Shown in pieces: positions 27,129 to 36,503 of a stretch of 61,017 bases of DNA; position 1 is the stretch's first letter, and every line of letters starts with the position of its first letter. A model generated the notes under the pieces. It was not told where the DNA came from, ran no database searches, and was given only the letters and a program-made list of their open reading frames with translations. This stretch comes from Oceanospirillum beijerinckii DSM 7166 (GTDB lineage: Bacteria; Pseudomonadota; Gammaproteobacteria; Pseudomonadales; Halomonadaceae). Made by a program: the position numbers and the translations under genes. The stretch covers positions 1-61,017 of the forward strand of contig NZ_AULT01000039.1 of the NCBI RefSeq assembly GCF_000422425.1. Reading direction: 5' to 3'.

Positions 27129-30100
27129 TGCGGCCCTGTTTGATTCCATTTTTGTGTTTGAGAACTTCCCGTTTGATGAGAATGAAAGCGGGGAGCTGGG
27201 GCTGAGTATGCAGCCTCTGGATGATGGTCAGATGGTTGATGGTATCCGTCAGACCCGTGGTCGTAACAGTTATCCTGTGTCACTGATTGCGGGCTTGGAG
27301 GGCGAGGGGCTGCAATTGTTGTTGAGCTATCAACGACAGCGTTTCAGTGATCAGACCATTGACCTACTGTTGGGTCATCTAAAGCAGTTACTACAGGCAT
27401 TTGTAGCTCAGGCGGAACAGCCTCTGGTTGATTTGAACTGGTTATCTGTTGAGGATCGTTTACAGCAGCAACAGTGGGGGCAGGGTAAAGCCCTGGAGTT
27501 GTCTACAGCCAGTGTGGCTGAGATTTTTGCCAATCAGGTGGCCGCGTATCCTGAGCGGGAAGCCGTGGGGGATGGACAACGTAGCCTAAGCTATGCTGAA
27601 CTGGATCAGCGTTCTGATCTATTGGCTCAGCGTTGTCTGACTGTGGGGCTGACACCAGGTGATACTCTGGCATTAGCCTTATCCCGTTCAGTGGATCAGG
27701 TTGTAGCACTGGTTGCGGCATTGAAAGCGGGCTTAATTTATGTGCCTCTGGATACTAGTCAGCCTGTGGGCCGTCTGGCTGCTATCGTAGCTGATAGCGG
27801 GGCGCGTCTGGTTCTGTCTGCGCCTTGCCTGTCTGAGTCACTGCAGAATGCTCTGGCCCAGAATCAGGAAACGGCAGACGTCAAATTGCTGCAGCTTAAA
27901 GAGTTTGCGCTAGACGAGAAGAGCGTGGATGGCTTAGCTATTAAAGCCTCTCTGCCTGCACCGACCGCAGATGCTACGGCTTATCTGATCTATACCTCGG
28001 GTTCTACAGGTACACCTAAAGGGGTGGCAGTCAGTCATAGAGCAATCATCGCTTATACGCAGGGTATCCTGGATGCTCTGTCACTACCTGAGGCCTGTCG
28101 TTTTGCCAGTGTCTCGACCCTGGCTGCAGATTTGGGCAATACCCAGTTATTTGGCGCTTTGCTTAGTGGTGGTTATCTGCACCTGGTGGATGATAACACC
28201 CGTTTTGATGCTTCTGCTCTGGCGGATCTGTTTGCCCAGCAGCGTATTGATGTCCTGAAGTTGACACCAGGTCACCTGCAAGGTTTGCTGTCTGCCAAGT
28301 CTGATGCACGTTTACTACCAAGGCACAGTTTGTTGCTGGGTGGTGAAGCACTGGAAAAAGGCCTGTTGCAACAGATTCAGGCGCTGGCACCTAAATTGTC
28401 GGTATATAACCACTATGGTCCAAGTGAAGCGACTGTGGGGGCGTTGTTAAATCCATTAGATATGGCTCAGGTTTGTGCTGATGAAGCGCTTGATCTGCTA
28501 TCACTGGGTGGCCCTCAGCCCAATCGCCAGGTGCGTATTCTGGATCAGAAGGGACAGCCCTTGCCGAGCGGTGTGCCAGGAGAGATCTATCTGGGTGGTG
28601 AAGGTCTGGCGGATGGTTACCATCAACTGCTTGCAATGACCGCTGAGCGCTTTGTCTCTTTACCTGCTCTGGAGGACCTGTCTGCAGAAGATACTGCTGT
28701 GGAAAAAACGCTGTTCTACCGTACCGGTGATAGAGGCTGCTGGTTATCTGATGGTACGGTGCGCTTTATGGGCCGTCAGGATAATCAGGTTAAGATTCGT
28801 GGTTATCGGGTTGAACTGGATGAAGTGGCTTATCACCTGAGCCAAGTTTCTAAGAGTATTCGTCAGGCCGTCGCCAACCTGTGGCAGGAGGACAAGCGTC
28901 CGGCTCGACTGGTTGCCTGGCTGGTGGCAGAGGGCGATCTGAATATTCAGAAGCTTAAACACGATCTGGGGCAGCAGTTACCAGCGTATATGGTGCCGGA
29001 TGAGATCGTACAGCTGGACCAGATTCCTGTGACCGGCAATGGTAAGGTGGATTACAAACGCCTTCCTGCACCTGTGGTGACCGAGGTATCAGAGAATCAT
29101 CAACCACCGGTGACAGAGAGTGAAATTGCCCTGGCACAGATCTGGAGTGATCTGCTGCAACGGGATGCGATCAGTGTTAATGACAACTTCTTTGCCTTGG
29201 GCGGGGATTCCATCATGCTGTTGCAGGTGATTACCCGTGCCCAGAAGTTAGGGTTAGCTCTAACGCCTGCTCTGGCGTTCCAATACCGTACTCTGTCTAC
29301 TCTGGCCGCCGCCATTGATGGTGATGCAGAAGATCTGCAGAAGGATAGTGCTGAGACTACTGATGTACGTAAGGTGGTACCTTTTACCCCTGGTCAGCAA
29401 CAGCGCCTGGAAGGGGAGATGCGTCCTCTATGGTGTCTGTTACAGCTACCAGATGCTATGCAGCAGGAAACATTGGCGACTGCACTAAGTCAGTTACAGC
29501 AGCACTATTATCCTTTCACTCTGGTTCAAAATGAACAGGGGGAGTGGCTGCAGAGTCAGAACCGACAGGCTTCTGGTGTTACTGTGATCGCTGCAGATCA
29601 GATAGATAGCGCATCAGTGGATACACTGGCTGCATCGCTATTTGTAGACATGCAGCAAAATGATCAGCCCTGGCTGGGTGCTGCGCTATCTGATCAGCAT
29701 CTATTGTTATGTGCCCATCCATTGGCACTGGACACTGCTGCTTGGCCTTTGTTGCTGGCTGATCTGACTCGTGTATATACCCAATCCCAGGAGAGTACAC
29801 AATCCCCGAACAGTCAACCGGTACTGGCGACATCGGGTTTCCAGCAGATGCGTTATCTGGAAGCTGAACAGCAGCGTGCTTTGTCTGAAGATCTGGAAGA
29901 ATCCTGGGAGTACTGGCTGGAGCATGCCGGGCTGGAACTGGCTGCGCCGGAATTTGCTGTTCATGAATCATTCGATACGCAGGCCTCAGAGCTGACGTTA
30001 TCGGTTGAGAGTCAGGCAAATATTAAGGCCCTGATACAATCCCGTACTGTTACGCCGGTATCTCTGGTGACTTCGGCACTGGCGGCCTTGCTGGCTCGTC

Positions 30101-33100
30101 AGCAAGATACGGATACCCTGGCGTTGGCGGTCAGTGCTGCGCGTATCGATCTGAATGTTTTACCTGTTGATGATGTGTTATCTCGAACGGGTATTGATGC
30201 CAGCCAGCTGTCTGGAGCATTGGATCTGCCGGTGCCTCTGATTGTCGAAGGCTTAAGCGGTGAGACTGAGAATGACTGGCTGCAGGTCAGTGATCGTTTG
30301 CAAGCGATGCCTAGGGGCGGTGCGGAATATGGTGTTCTACGTTATTTGACCGATAATGAGTACCTGCTGGAACCTCTGCTGGAGCTGCCTGCCCCTCAGG
30401 CCTGGGTGCGCTGGTTGGGTGACTGGGATAGCCAGATGCCACTGGGCTCTTTAGTTGCGCACCAGGATAACCTGGTGACTGATATTCCTCTGATTATTTC
30501 CGTGTTTCGTCAGGATGGTGAGCTGGGTATCCGCATGGAGGGTCAGTTGGGTGCAGGTACCACAAGGGATATGGCTACTGAGCTAACGGCTGAACTGGTG
30601 TCTCTGTTGGATGTTATTGCTGCTAGCATAGATGCCGAAGAGACATCTGTGGAACAAAGTGCTTTCCCTCTATGCCCTGAGCAGGTCGTTTTGGAAGGCC
30701 TGTCAGTGGAATGGCTGCAGGTTGAGGATCTGTATCCCCTGACGCCGATGCAGCATGGCATGGTGATTCAGTCCCTGAAATCCGATCAGTCGGATTATTT
30801 GGCACAGACCTGTCTGCAGTGGGATGGTCCTCTGAATCAGGCTGCATTGATTTCGGCCTGGCAACAGTTGGTTGAGCGACACCCTGTGCTAAGAACCGTC
30901 TTTTTATGGCGTGATCTGGAGCAACCGTTACAGTGTGTTTTGCGTCAGCTTGATACAAGCCTGATCTGGGATGATATCAGCGACCTAAGCGCAGAACGCC
31001 AACAAAGCTACATCGATAGCGCCCTATTACAGGAGAGAGTGGAGCCCCTATCTCTGGAAAAGGCACCTCTGACCTGGTTAAGAGTATTCCGTTTATCTGA
31101 TCAGCGTTTTGTCCTGTGCCATAGTGCACACCATGCGCTGAGTGATGCTTGGAGCTTTGGCCTGCTACTGGATGAACTGTTGCAGTGTTATCAGGCCCAT
31201 AAAAATGGCGATTTGGCGGTGTTATCTCCGGTGCGGCCTTTCCAGCATTATCTGCGTTGGTTTGCCAATCAGCCGATGGATGAAGCGCGCTCATTCTGGC
31301 AGCAGACACTGGTAGGTTTTGATACCCCAACTGCTCTGCCATTTATGGAGAGTGCTCCGCTGGCGGGTTCTTCTGATATTGGCTCTTCTAATAGTGATAG
31401 CAATCATCGTCAACTGGTACTGGGCGTTGAGGAAACCAGAAAGTTAAGTACTTTCTGTCAGCAGCAACAGATAACGGTTAATACTCTGGTTCAGGCCGCA
31501 TGGGCATTATTACTGGCCCGTTGTAATGATCGTCAGGATGTACTGTTTGGCGTGACCGTTGCGGGCCGTCCCGCTGATCTGGATGGTGCCGATGGCATGC
31601 AGGGCTTGTTTATTCAGACCCTGCCATTGCGGGTCGTTCTAGATGAGGACACCCGAGTCAGTGATTGGTTACAGGCGTTGCTGGAACTCAATCTGACTCT
31701 GCGTCAGCATGAATACCTGCCATTAACCGATATTCAGCAGTGTACCGAGGTAGACGCCGACCAGTCTCTATTTGACAGTGTGATGGTATTTGCCAATGCC
31801 CCTATGGATAATGGTATGGCTAGCCGTCTGCCGGACTGCCAGATCGACTTTATCGAAGATAGAGTACAGACCGAATACCCACTGCTGATTGATGTACTGC
31901 CGGGTTCCCGACTGGAACTGCAGTTTACTTTCCTACCTGAGCGCTTCCGCTCGGTCTCTGTGGATAAGCTACTAGGGCTGATGCAGCATATGCTGTTGTC
32001 TCTGGCAGAACATGGCGATGCCAAATTGGCGGATCTGACACTGATCAGTGCCCAGGAACAGCAGCAACTGGCTGAGTTTAATCAAAGTGCTAATAATTTT
32101 GCTGATTATCTAGGAAAAGGGCCGCAAGAGGGTGAGCCGCAGGGCATAGGCTCTGACTTGCCACTAAATGCCAGCTATCCTGAGCTGTTTGCTCGTCAGG
32201 TTGCAGAGCAGCCGGGTAAAATTGCTGCGGTCTGCATGGATCAACAACAGAGCTATCGTGAGCTGGATCTGTGCAGTAATCGCATTGGTCATACTCTGGT
32301 TGAGATGGGGGCCAAGCCTGAACAGCTGGTGGCATTACTGGCAGAACGGGGCCTGCCTTTCCTGAATACCATTATCGCCACCTTTAAGGCTGGCGCGGCT
32401 TATATGCCGCTGGACCCAGGCCTGCCGGCTTCCCGTTTGGAGCACTTGCTGATTCAGAGTGAGGCTCCGGTACTTGCCGCTTCTGCTCAATTCAGAAAAG
32501 AAGCGGATGAACTGGTTGCCCGCGTGAGTGCGGCCACCGGTCGTTCTGTGGCGCTGTGTATTATTGAGGACCATTGGCAAGCTACTAATGAGGAGACGAG
32601 TAATCAGAAGGTAGATAACGAAGCGGCTCTGCCTGTGCAGACAACGGCTGATAGCCTGGCTTATGTAGTCTTTACCTCAGGCTCTACCGGTACACCAAAA
32701 GGTGCCATGGTTGAGCACAGAGGCATGCTCAACAATATGTTGGGTAACCGGGTTTCTCTGGGCTTATCCGCTGAGGATCGTGTTGCCCAGGTGGCGGCTC
32801 AGTCCTTTGATATTTCGATCTGGCAGTTCCTGGCAGCCCCTGTGATGGGTGCTACGGTGCATATTATGCCGGATGAGGTGGCCCGTGATCCTGAGGCCCT
32901 ATTGCAGGCGGTTGAGCAACAGCAAATCACTCTGATGGAGCTGGTGCCGACTCAGATTCGTGCTCTGTTGTCTGCCGCAGATAACAATGCCCAGCTGACT
33001 TCTCTGCGCTGGTTACAGTCTATTGGTGAAGCCTTGCCAGCGGCTCTGGTCAGTGACTGGTTACAGCGTTTCCCTGATACCCCTATTCTGAACGCTTATG

Positions 33101-36100
33101 GCCCTGCGGAGTGCTCGGATAATATTGGCTGGCATCCGATTACGACCATTCCAGAGGATCTGCATAAGCCAATACCAGTGGGTCGCCCTACGTCCAATAA
33201 CCAACTCTATATTCTGGATAGCGCCGGTCGTGAACAGCCTATAGGCATTGCTGGTGAGATTTGTGCGGCTGGTGTCAGTGTTGGACGGGGTTACTGGCGT
33301 GATCCTGAACGTACTGCCGAAGTGTTTGTTGAACATCCATTTGCTCCGGGTGAGCGTTTTTATCGCACCGGAGATCTGGGGCGCCGACTGGATGATGGCC
33401 GTATTGAGTACCTGGGCCGCCGGGATTTCCAATTGAAATTACGGGGGCAGCGTATTGAGCCCGGTGAAATTGAAGCCTGTCTGGAGATGCAGATCGCGGT
33501 TGATAAGGCTGCTGTGGTAATTGTGGCGCAGGATGGACACAGCTATCTGGTCGCCTACTGGCAGGGACGTCAGTCAGTGGCAGAAAGCGAACTGCGCGCA
33601 GCGGTTAGCCAACAGTTACCTGCCCATATGGTGCCATCGCGTTTTGTTGAGCTGGAAGAATTACCGCAAAACCGCAATGGCAAGGTGGACCGTAAAGCAC
33701 TGATGCAAAAGCCGGTGGAGTTCACACAGACTGGTAATAGGCAGGCTGGCAATGATCAGAGTGTGCCTTTTAGTGAAACGGAACAGCAGCTGACGGCGAT
33801 CTGGCAGGGGCTACTGCCGGTTAAACAGTTTGGTACAGAGGACAGTTTCTTTGCGCTGGGCGGGCACTCACTGCTGGCAACACAGGTTATTTCCCGTATC
33901 CGTCAGGAGCTGGATATCTCCCTGCCGATTACCGCGTTATTCAAGCATAGCACCATTGCCAGTCTGGCCAGTGCCGTAGAACAGGTGCGGGATCAGCAAG
34001 AGAGCGGGGATAATGTAGTGGCAATTAAACCTGTGAGTCGTTCTCTGGCGCTGCCTCTATCCTACGCCCAGCAAAGACTTTGGTTTATGGATCAGCTGGA
34101 AGGGGCTGATGGCGCCTACAACATTCCTGTGGCCCTGAAACTGCAGGGCAAGCTGGATCGTCAGGCAGTACAGGCTGCGGTGGATATGATTCTTCAGCGA
34201 CATGAGGCCCTGCGTACTGGTTTCCGCATCCAGGGTGATGCACCACGACAGTATATTGTTGAGCAGCCAAACAGTGATCTGATCTTCCAGGATCTGAGTC
34301 ATTTAGATGAATCACAACAGGCGCTACAGGTGCAGCAACTGATTGATCAAGAGGCAGAGCGGCCTTTTGATCTGACTACACCGCCTATGCTGAGAGTGAT
34401 GCTGCTGCGTCTGGCAAAAGAGAGTCATGTGCTTCAGTTTACCCTGCACCATATTGCAGCAGATGCCTGGTCGCTAGGCGTTCTGGTTGATGAGTTCACT
34501 CATTGTTATAAGGCCTTTGCTGAGGGGGCTGAACCTGCATTAACTCCTCTACCAATTCAGTATGCGGATTACGCTTACTGGCAGCGCAGTGATCAGCAAC
34601 AGCAGAAGTTGTCCCGTGATCTGGATTACTGGCGTCAGCAGCTGCTGGATGTGCCTCTGGTATTGGATCTACCGCAGGCTCTTACACAACACGGCTCTTC
34701 ACAAAACATCTCGCGTCCGGATAAGCCGGATTATCAGGGGGCCGCTGTCAGCCATACCGTATCAGCCCGTCAGATTGAGGCGCTGAAAACCTATAGCCAG
34801 GGGCGCAATGCGACCCTGTTTATGGTGTTGTTAAATGCCTTCAACAGCCTGCTGCAACGGACCACAGACAAGCATGACTTTATTGTCGGTACCGATGTTG
34901 CTAACCGTGAGCAGGCCGAGCTGGAAAAACTGATTGGCTTCTTTGTTAACGTGCTGCCACTACGGGCTCAGCTGTCGGATAACGAGAGCTTTGATCATCG
35001 TCTATCCAACCTGAGAGATACCACCTTAGGTGCTTATCAACATCAGCAGGTGTCGTTTGATAAGTTGGTGGAGATGCTGCAACCACCTCGTGCCAAGGGC
35101 ATTAACCCTCTGGTTCAGGTGTTGTTTGTTATGCAGAACACCCCGAAAGGTGACGATGATTTTGCTGGTCTGACCTTTGAAGAGCTGGAGCCTCAGGGAG
35201 AAACCTCCAAGTTTGATCTGGCGGTCTTCCTGGAAGAAAGCGATGACGGCAGTCTTAATGCTCGCTGGTTATACCGAACCAGCCTGTTTGATACCACAAC
35301 CATTGAGCGTCTGACCCAGGGCTTTATGTCTCTGCTGGATTACCTGACGACTCATGCCAACCATAGCAGTCAGCCACTGGAGCAGTGGGACTGGCAATTC
35401 TCACAACGGACGACGATTACCCCGGAGAGCAAGGGCGTGCGTAAAAAAGATAAGCTGAAACGTTTAAAAAGTATTAAACCCACTCAGATCAGCCAATCTC
35501 CGGCTGAGCAGGTGAAGACCTCTTTATTGAATGAAGAGACTCAACTGCCATTAATTATTGAACCTAAGTTGGGTGAACTGGACCCTATGGTATGGGCGGA
35601 GCGGGCCAGAGACTGGATTGAAGAACAGTTGCGCCGTCACGGTGGCCTGTTATTCCGTGGTTTTAACCTGCCTGATGCTACCAGTTTTGAGCAGTTCTCT
35701 CAGGCAATTGTGCCAGAGCTATATGGTACCTATGGCGACTTACCGAAGAATAACTCGGGCAAGAATATCTATCATTCCACCCCGTATCCAGAGCAGCACA
35801 TGATCCTGTATCACAATGAAAGCTCCCATATGTCGTCATGGCCGTGCCGACAGCTGTTCTACTGCGAAACGCCTTCGCCAGTGGGTGGCCGTACCCCCGT
35901 GGCGGACTGTCGTGAGGTTTACCGGGAGCTGTCGGAAGAGGTGGTGAAACCGCTGGAGGAAAAAGGCCTACTATATGTGCGTCACTTCACCGATAAGCTG
36001 GATGTGAACTGGCGAGACTTCTTTAAAACAGATAGCCGGGATGAAGTAGAGGCTTACTGCCGGGAAGAGGGCATGCGCTGGTATTGGTTGGAAGATGATG

Positions 36101-36492
36101 GTCTGCGTATTGAGCAGCATCGACCCGCAGTGGTACCTCACCCTGAGACTGGGGATAAGTCGTTCTTTAACCAGGTACAGCTACACCATGAATCCTGCTT
36201 AGAGCCTGAGGTCAGAGCAAATCTGAAAGCTCTATTTGGACCCGATAGCTTACCGCGTAACGTTTACTACGGTGACGGTACACCTATCAGCGATGAAGTG
36301 ATGACAGAGATTGGTCGAGCATATGAAGCCTGCGCAGTACGTTTCTACTGGCAAAAAGGTGATGTGGTCATGGTGGACAATATGTTAGTCGCCCATGCCA
36401 GGGATCCTTTTGAAGGGGACCGTAAGATCTGTGTGGCAATGGGAAAAATGCGCCGCGATGAGAATATTGATACTGCGACTGTTGAAGAGTAA
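27112..36492 (+). CDS. NRPS 3, main part: (end of C)-A(Asp)-PCP-inactive E-C-A(Dab-like)-PCP-C-hydroxylase
   Basis: 3126 residues from GTG 27112, though the native protein probably continues from 26088. Order, with positions in this frame: end of C; A near 293 with AADLGNTQLF, pocket DLTKLGHVGK (Asp); PCP Ser near 702; an E-like domain with HPLALDT (near 867) for HHxxxDx and no EGHGR-type motif, though EYGVLRYL remains, so epimerization is probably lost; C with HHALSDAWS (1339); A near 1852, pocket DIWEQIADNK, a diverged Dab-like code; PCP Ser near 2254; C with HHIAADAWS (2445); and from 2813 a SyrP/TauD-type hydroxylase with HNE (LYHNESSHM), distal His (MLVAHARDP) and GDRKICVAM. The terminal hydroxylase probably acts on the Asp loaded by NRPS 4. 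The last C domain probably makes the final peptide bond, because NRPS 4 has no working C domain. Confidence 0.92.
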   Translation: MMWGGDAALFDSIFVFENFPFDENESGELGLSMQPLDDGQMVDGIRQTRGRNSYPVSLIAGLEGEGLQLLLSYQRQRFSDQTIDLLLGHLKQLLQAFVAQAEQPLVDLNWLSVEDRLQQQQWGQGKALELSTASVAEIFANQVAAYPEREAVGDGQRSLSYAELDQRSDLLAQRCLTVGLTPGDTLALALSRSVDQVVALVAALKAGLIYVPLDTSQPVGRLAAIVADSGARLVLSAPCLSESLQNALAQNQETADVKLLQLKEFALDEKSVDGLAIKASLPAPTADATAYLIYTSGSTGTPKGVAVSHRAIIAYTQGILDALSLPEACRFASVSTLAADLGNTQLFGALLSGGYLHLVDDNTRFDASALADLFAQQRIDVLKLTPGHLQGLLSAKSDARLLPRHSLLLGGEALEKGLLQQIQALAPKLSVYNHYGPSEATVGALLNPLDMAQVCADEALDLLSLGGPQPNRQVRILDQKGQPLPSGVPGEIYLGGEGLADGYHQLLAMTAERFVSLPALEDLSAEDTAVEKTLFYRTGDRGCWLSDGTVRFMGRQDNQVKIRGYRVELDEVAYHLSQVSKSIRQAVANLWQEDKRPARLVAWLVAEGDLNIQKLKHDLGQQLPAYMVPDEIVQLDQIPVTGNGKVDYKRLPAPVVTEVSENHQPPVTESEIALAQIWSDLLQRDAISVNDNFFALGGDSIMLLQVITRAQKLGLALTPALAFQYRTLSTLAAAIDGDAEDLQKDSAETTDVRKVVPFTPGQQQRLEGEMRPLWCLLQLPDAMQQETLATALSQLQQHYYPFTLVQNEQGEWLQSQNRQASGVTVIAADQIDSASVDTLAASLFVDMQQNDQPWLGAALSDQHLLLCAHPLALDTAAWPLLLADLTRVYTQSQESTQSPNSQPVLATSGFQQMRYLEAEQQRALSEDLEESWEYWLEHAGLELAAPEFAVHESFDTQASELTLSVESQANIKALIQSRTVTPVSLVTSALAALLARQQDTDTLALAVSAARIDLNVLPVDDVLSRTGIDASQLSGALDLPVPLIVEGLSGETENDWLQVSDRLQAMPRGGAEYGVLRYLTDNEYLLEPLLELPAPQAWVRWLGDWDSQMPLGSLVAHQDNLVTDIPLIISVFRQDGELGIRMEGQLGAGTTRDMATELTAELVSLLDVIAASIDAEETSVEQSAFPLCPEQVVLEGLSVEWLQVEDLYPLTPMQHGMVIQSLKSDQSDYLAQTCLQWDGPLNQAALISAWQQLVERHPVLRTVFLWRDLEQPLQCVLRQLDTSLIWDDISDLSAERQQSYIDSALLQERVEPLSLEKAPLTWLRVFRLSDQRFVLCHSAHHALSDAWSFGLLLDELLQCYQAHKNGDLAVLSPVRPFQHYLRWFANQPMDEARSFWQQTLVGFDTPTALPFMESAPLAGSSDIGSSNSDSNHRQLVLGVEETRKLSTFCQQQQITVNTLVQAAWALLLARCNDRQDVLFGVTVAGRPADLDGADGMQGLFIQTLPLRVVLDEDTRVSDWLQALLELNLTLRQHEYLPLTDIQQCTEVDADQSLFDSVMVFANAPMDNGMASRLPDCQIDFIEDRVQTEYPLLIDVLPGSRLELQFTFLPERFRSVSVDKLLGLMQHMLLSLAEHGDAKLADLTLISAQEQQQLAEFNQSANNFADYLGKGPQEGEPQGIGSDLPLNASYPELFARQVAEQPGKIAAVCMDQQQSYRELDLCSNRIGHTLVEMGAKPEQLVALLAERGLPFLNTIIATFKAGAAYMPLDPGLPASRLEHLLIQSEAPVLAASAQFRKEADELVARVSAATGRSVALCIIEDHWQATNEETSNQKVDNEAALPVQTTADSLAYVVFTSGSTGTPKGAMVEHRGMLNNMLGNRVSLGLSAEDRVAQVAAQSFDISIWQFLAAPVMGATVHIMPDEVARDPEALLQAVEQQQITLMELVPTQIRALLSAADNNAQLTSLRWLQSIGEALPAALVSDWLQRFPDTPILNAYGPAECSDNIGWHPITTIPEDLHKPIPVGRPTSNNQLYILDSAGREQPIGIAGEICAAGVSVGRGYWRDPERTAEVFVEHPFAPGERFYRTGDLGRRLDDGRIEYLGRRDFQLKLRGQRIEPGEIEACLEMQIAVDKAAVVIVAQDGHSYLVAYWQGRQSVAESELRAAVSQQLPAHMVPSRFVELEELPQNRNGKVDRKALMQKPVEFTQTGNRQAGNDQSVPFSETEQQLTAIWQGLLPVKQFGTEDSFFALGGHSLLATQVISRIRQELDISLPITALFKHSTIASLASAVEQVRDQQESGDNVVAIKPVSRSLALPLSYAQQRLWFMDQLEGADGAYNIPVALKLQGKLDRQAVQAAVDMILQRHEALRTGFRIQGDAPRQYIVEQPNSDLIFQDLSHLDESQQALQVQQLIDQEAERPFDLTTPPMLRVMLLRLAKESHVLQFTLHHIAADAWSLGVLVDEFTHCYKAFAEGAEPALTPLPIQYADYAYWQRSDQQQQKLSRDLDYWRQQLLDVPLVLDLPQALTQHGSSQNISRPDKPDYQGAAVSHTVSARQIEALKTYSQGRNATLFMVLLNAFNSLLQRTTDKHDFIVGTDVANREQAELEKLIGFFVNVLPLRAQLSDNESFDHRLSNLRDTTLGAYQHQQVSFDKLVEMLQPPRAKGINPLVQVLFVMQNTPKGDDDFAGLTFEELEPQGETSKFDLAVFLEESDDGSLNARWLYRTSLFDTTTIERLTQGFMSLLDYLTTHANHSSQPLEQWDWQFSQRTTITPESKGVRKKDKLKRLKSIKPTQISQSPAEQVKTSLLNEETQLPLIIEPKLGELDPMVWAERARDWIEEQLRRHGGLLFRGFNLPDATSFEQFSQAIVPELYGTYGDLPKNNSGKNIYHSTPYPEQHMILYHNESSHMSSWPCRQLFYCETPSPVGGRTPVADCREVYRELSEEVVKPLEEKGLLYVRHFTDKLDVNWRDFFKTDSRDEVEAYCREEGMRWYWLEDDGLRIEQHRPAVVPHPETGDKSFFNQVQLHHESCLEPEVRANLKALFGPDSLPRNVYYGDGTPISDEVMTEIGRAYEACAVRFYWQKGDVVMVDNMLVAHARDPFEGDRKICVAMGKMRRDENIDTATVEE
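27119..27125 (+). other. G7 run causing a frameshift in NRPS 3
   Basis: Seven consecutive G between GAT GT and TGATGC. Reading with seven gives TGA at 27126; six G would read Val-Gly-Gly-Asp-Ala-Ala and restore the condensation domain. It could be a sequencing error, a fixed mutation or a slippage site. Confidence 0.85.
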
Positions 36493-36503
36493 AGGGAAAG
36501 ACA

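Noticed and set aside
11442-36492. CRISPR array or tandem DNA repeats
   Set aside because: The repetition seen is that of homologous C, A and PCP domains several kilobases apart, not short spaced repeats.
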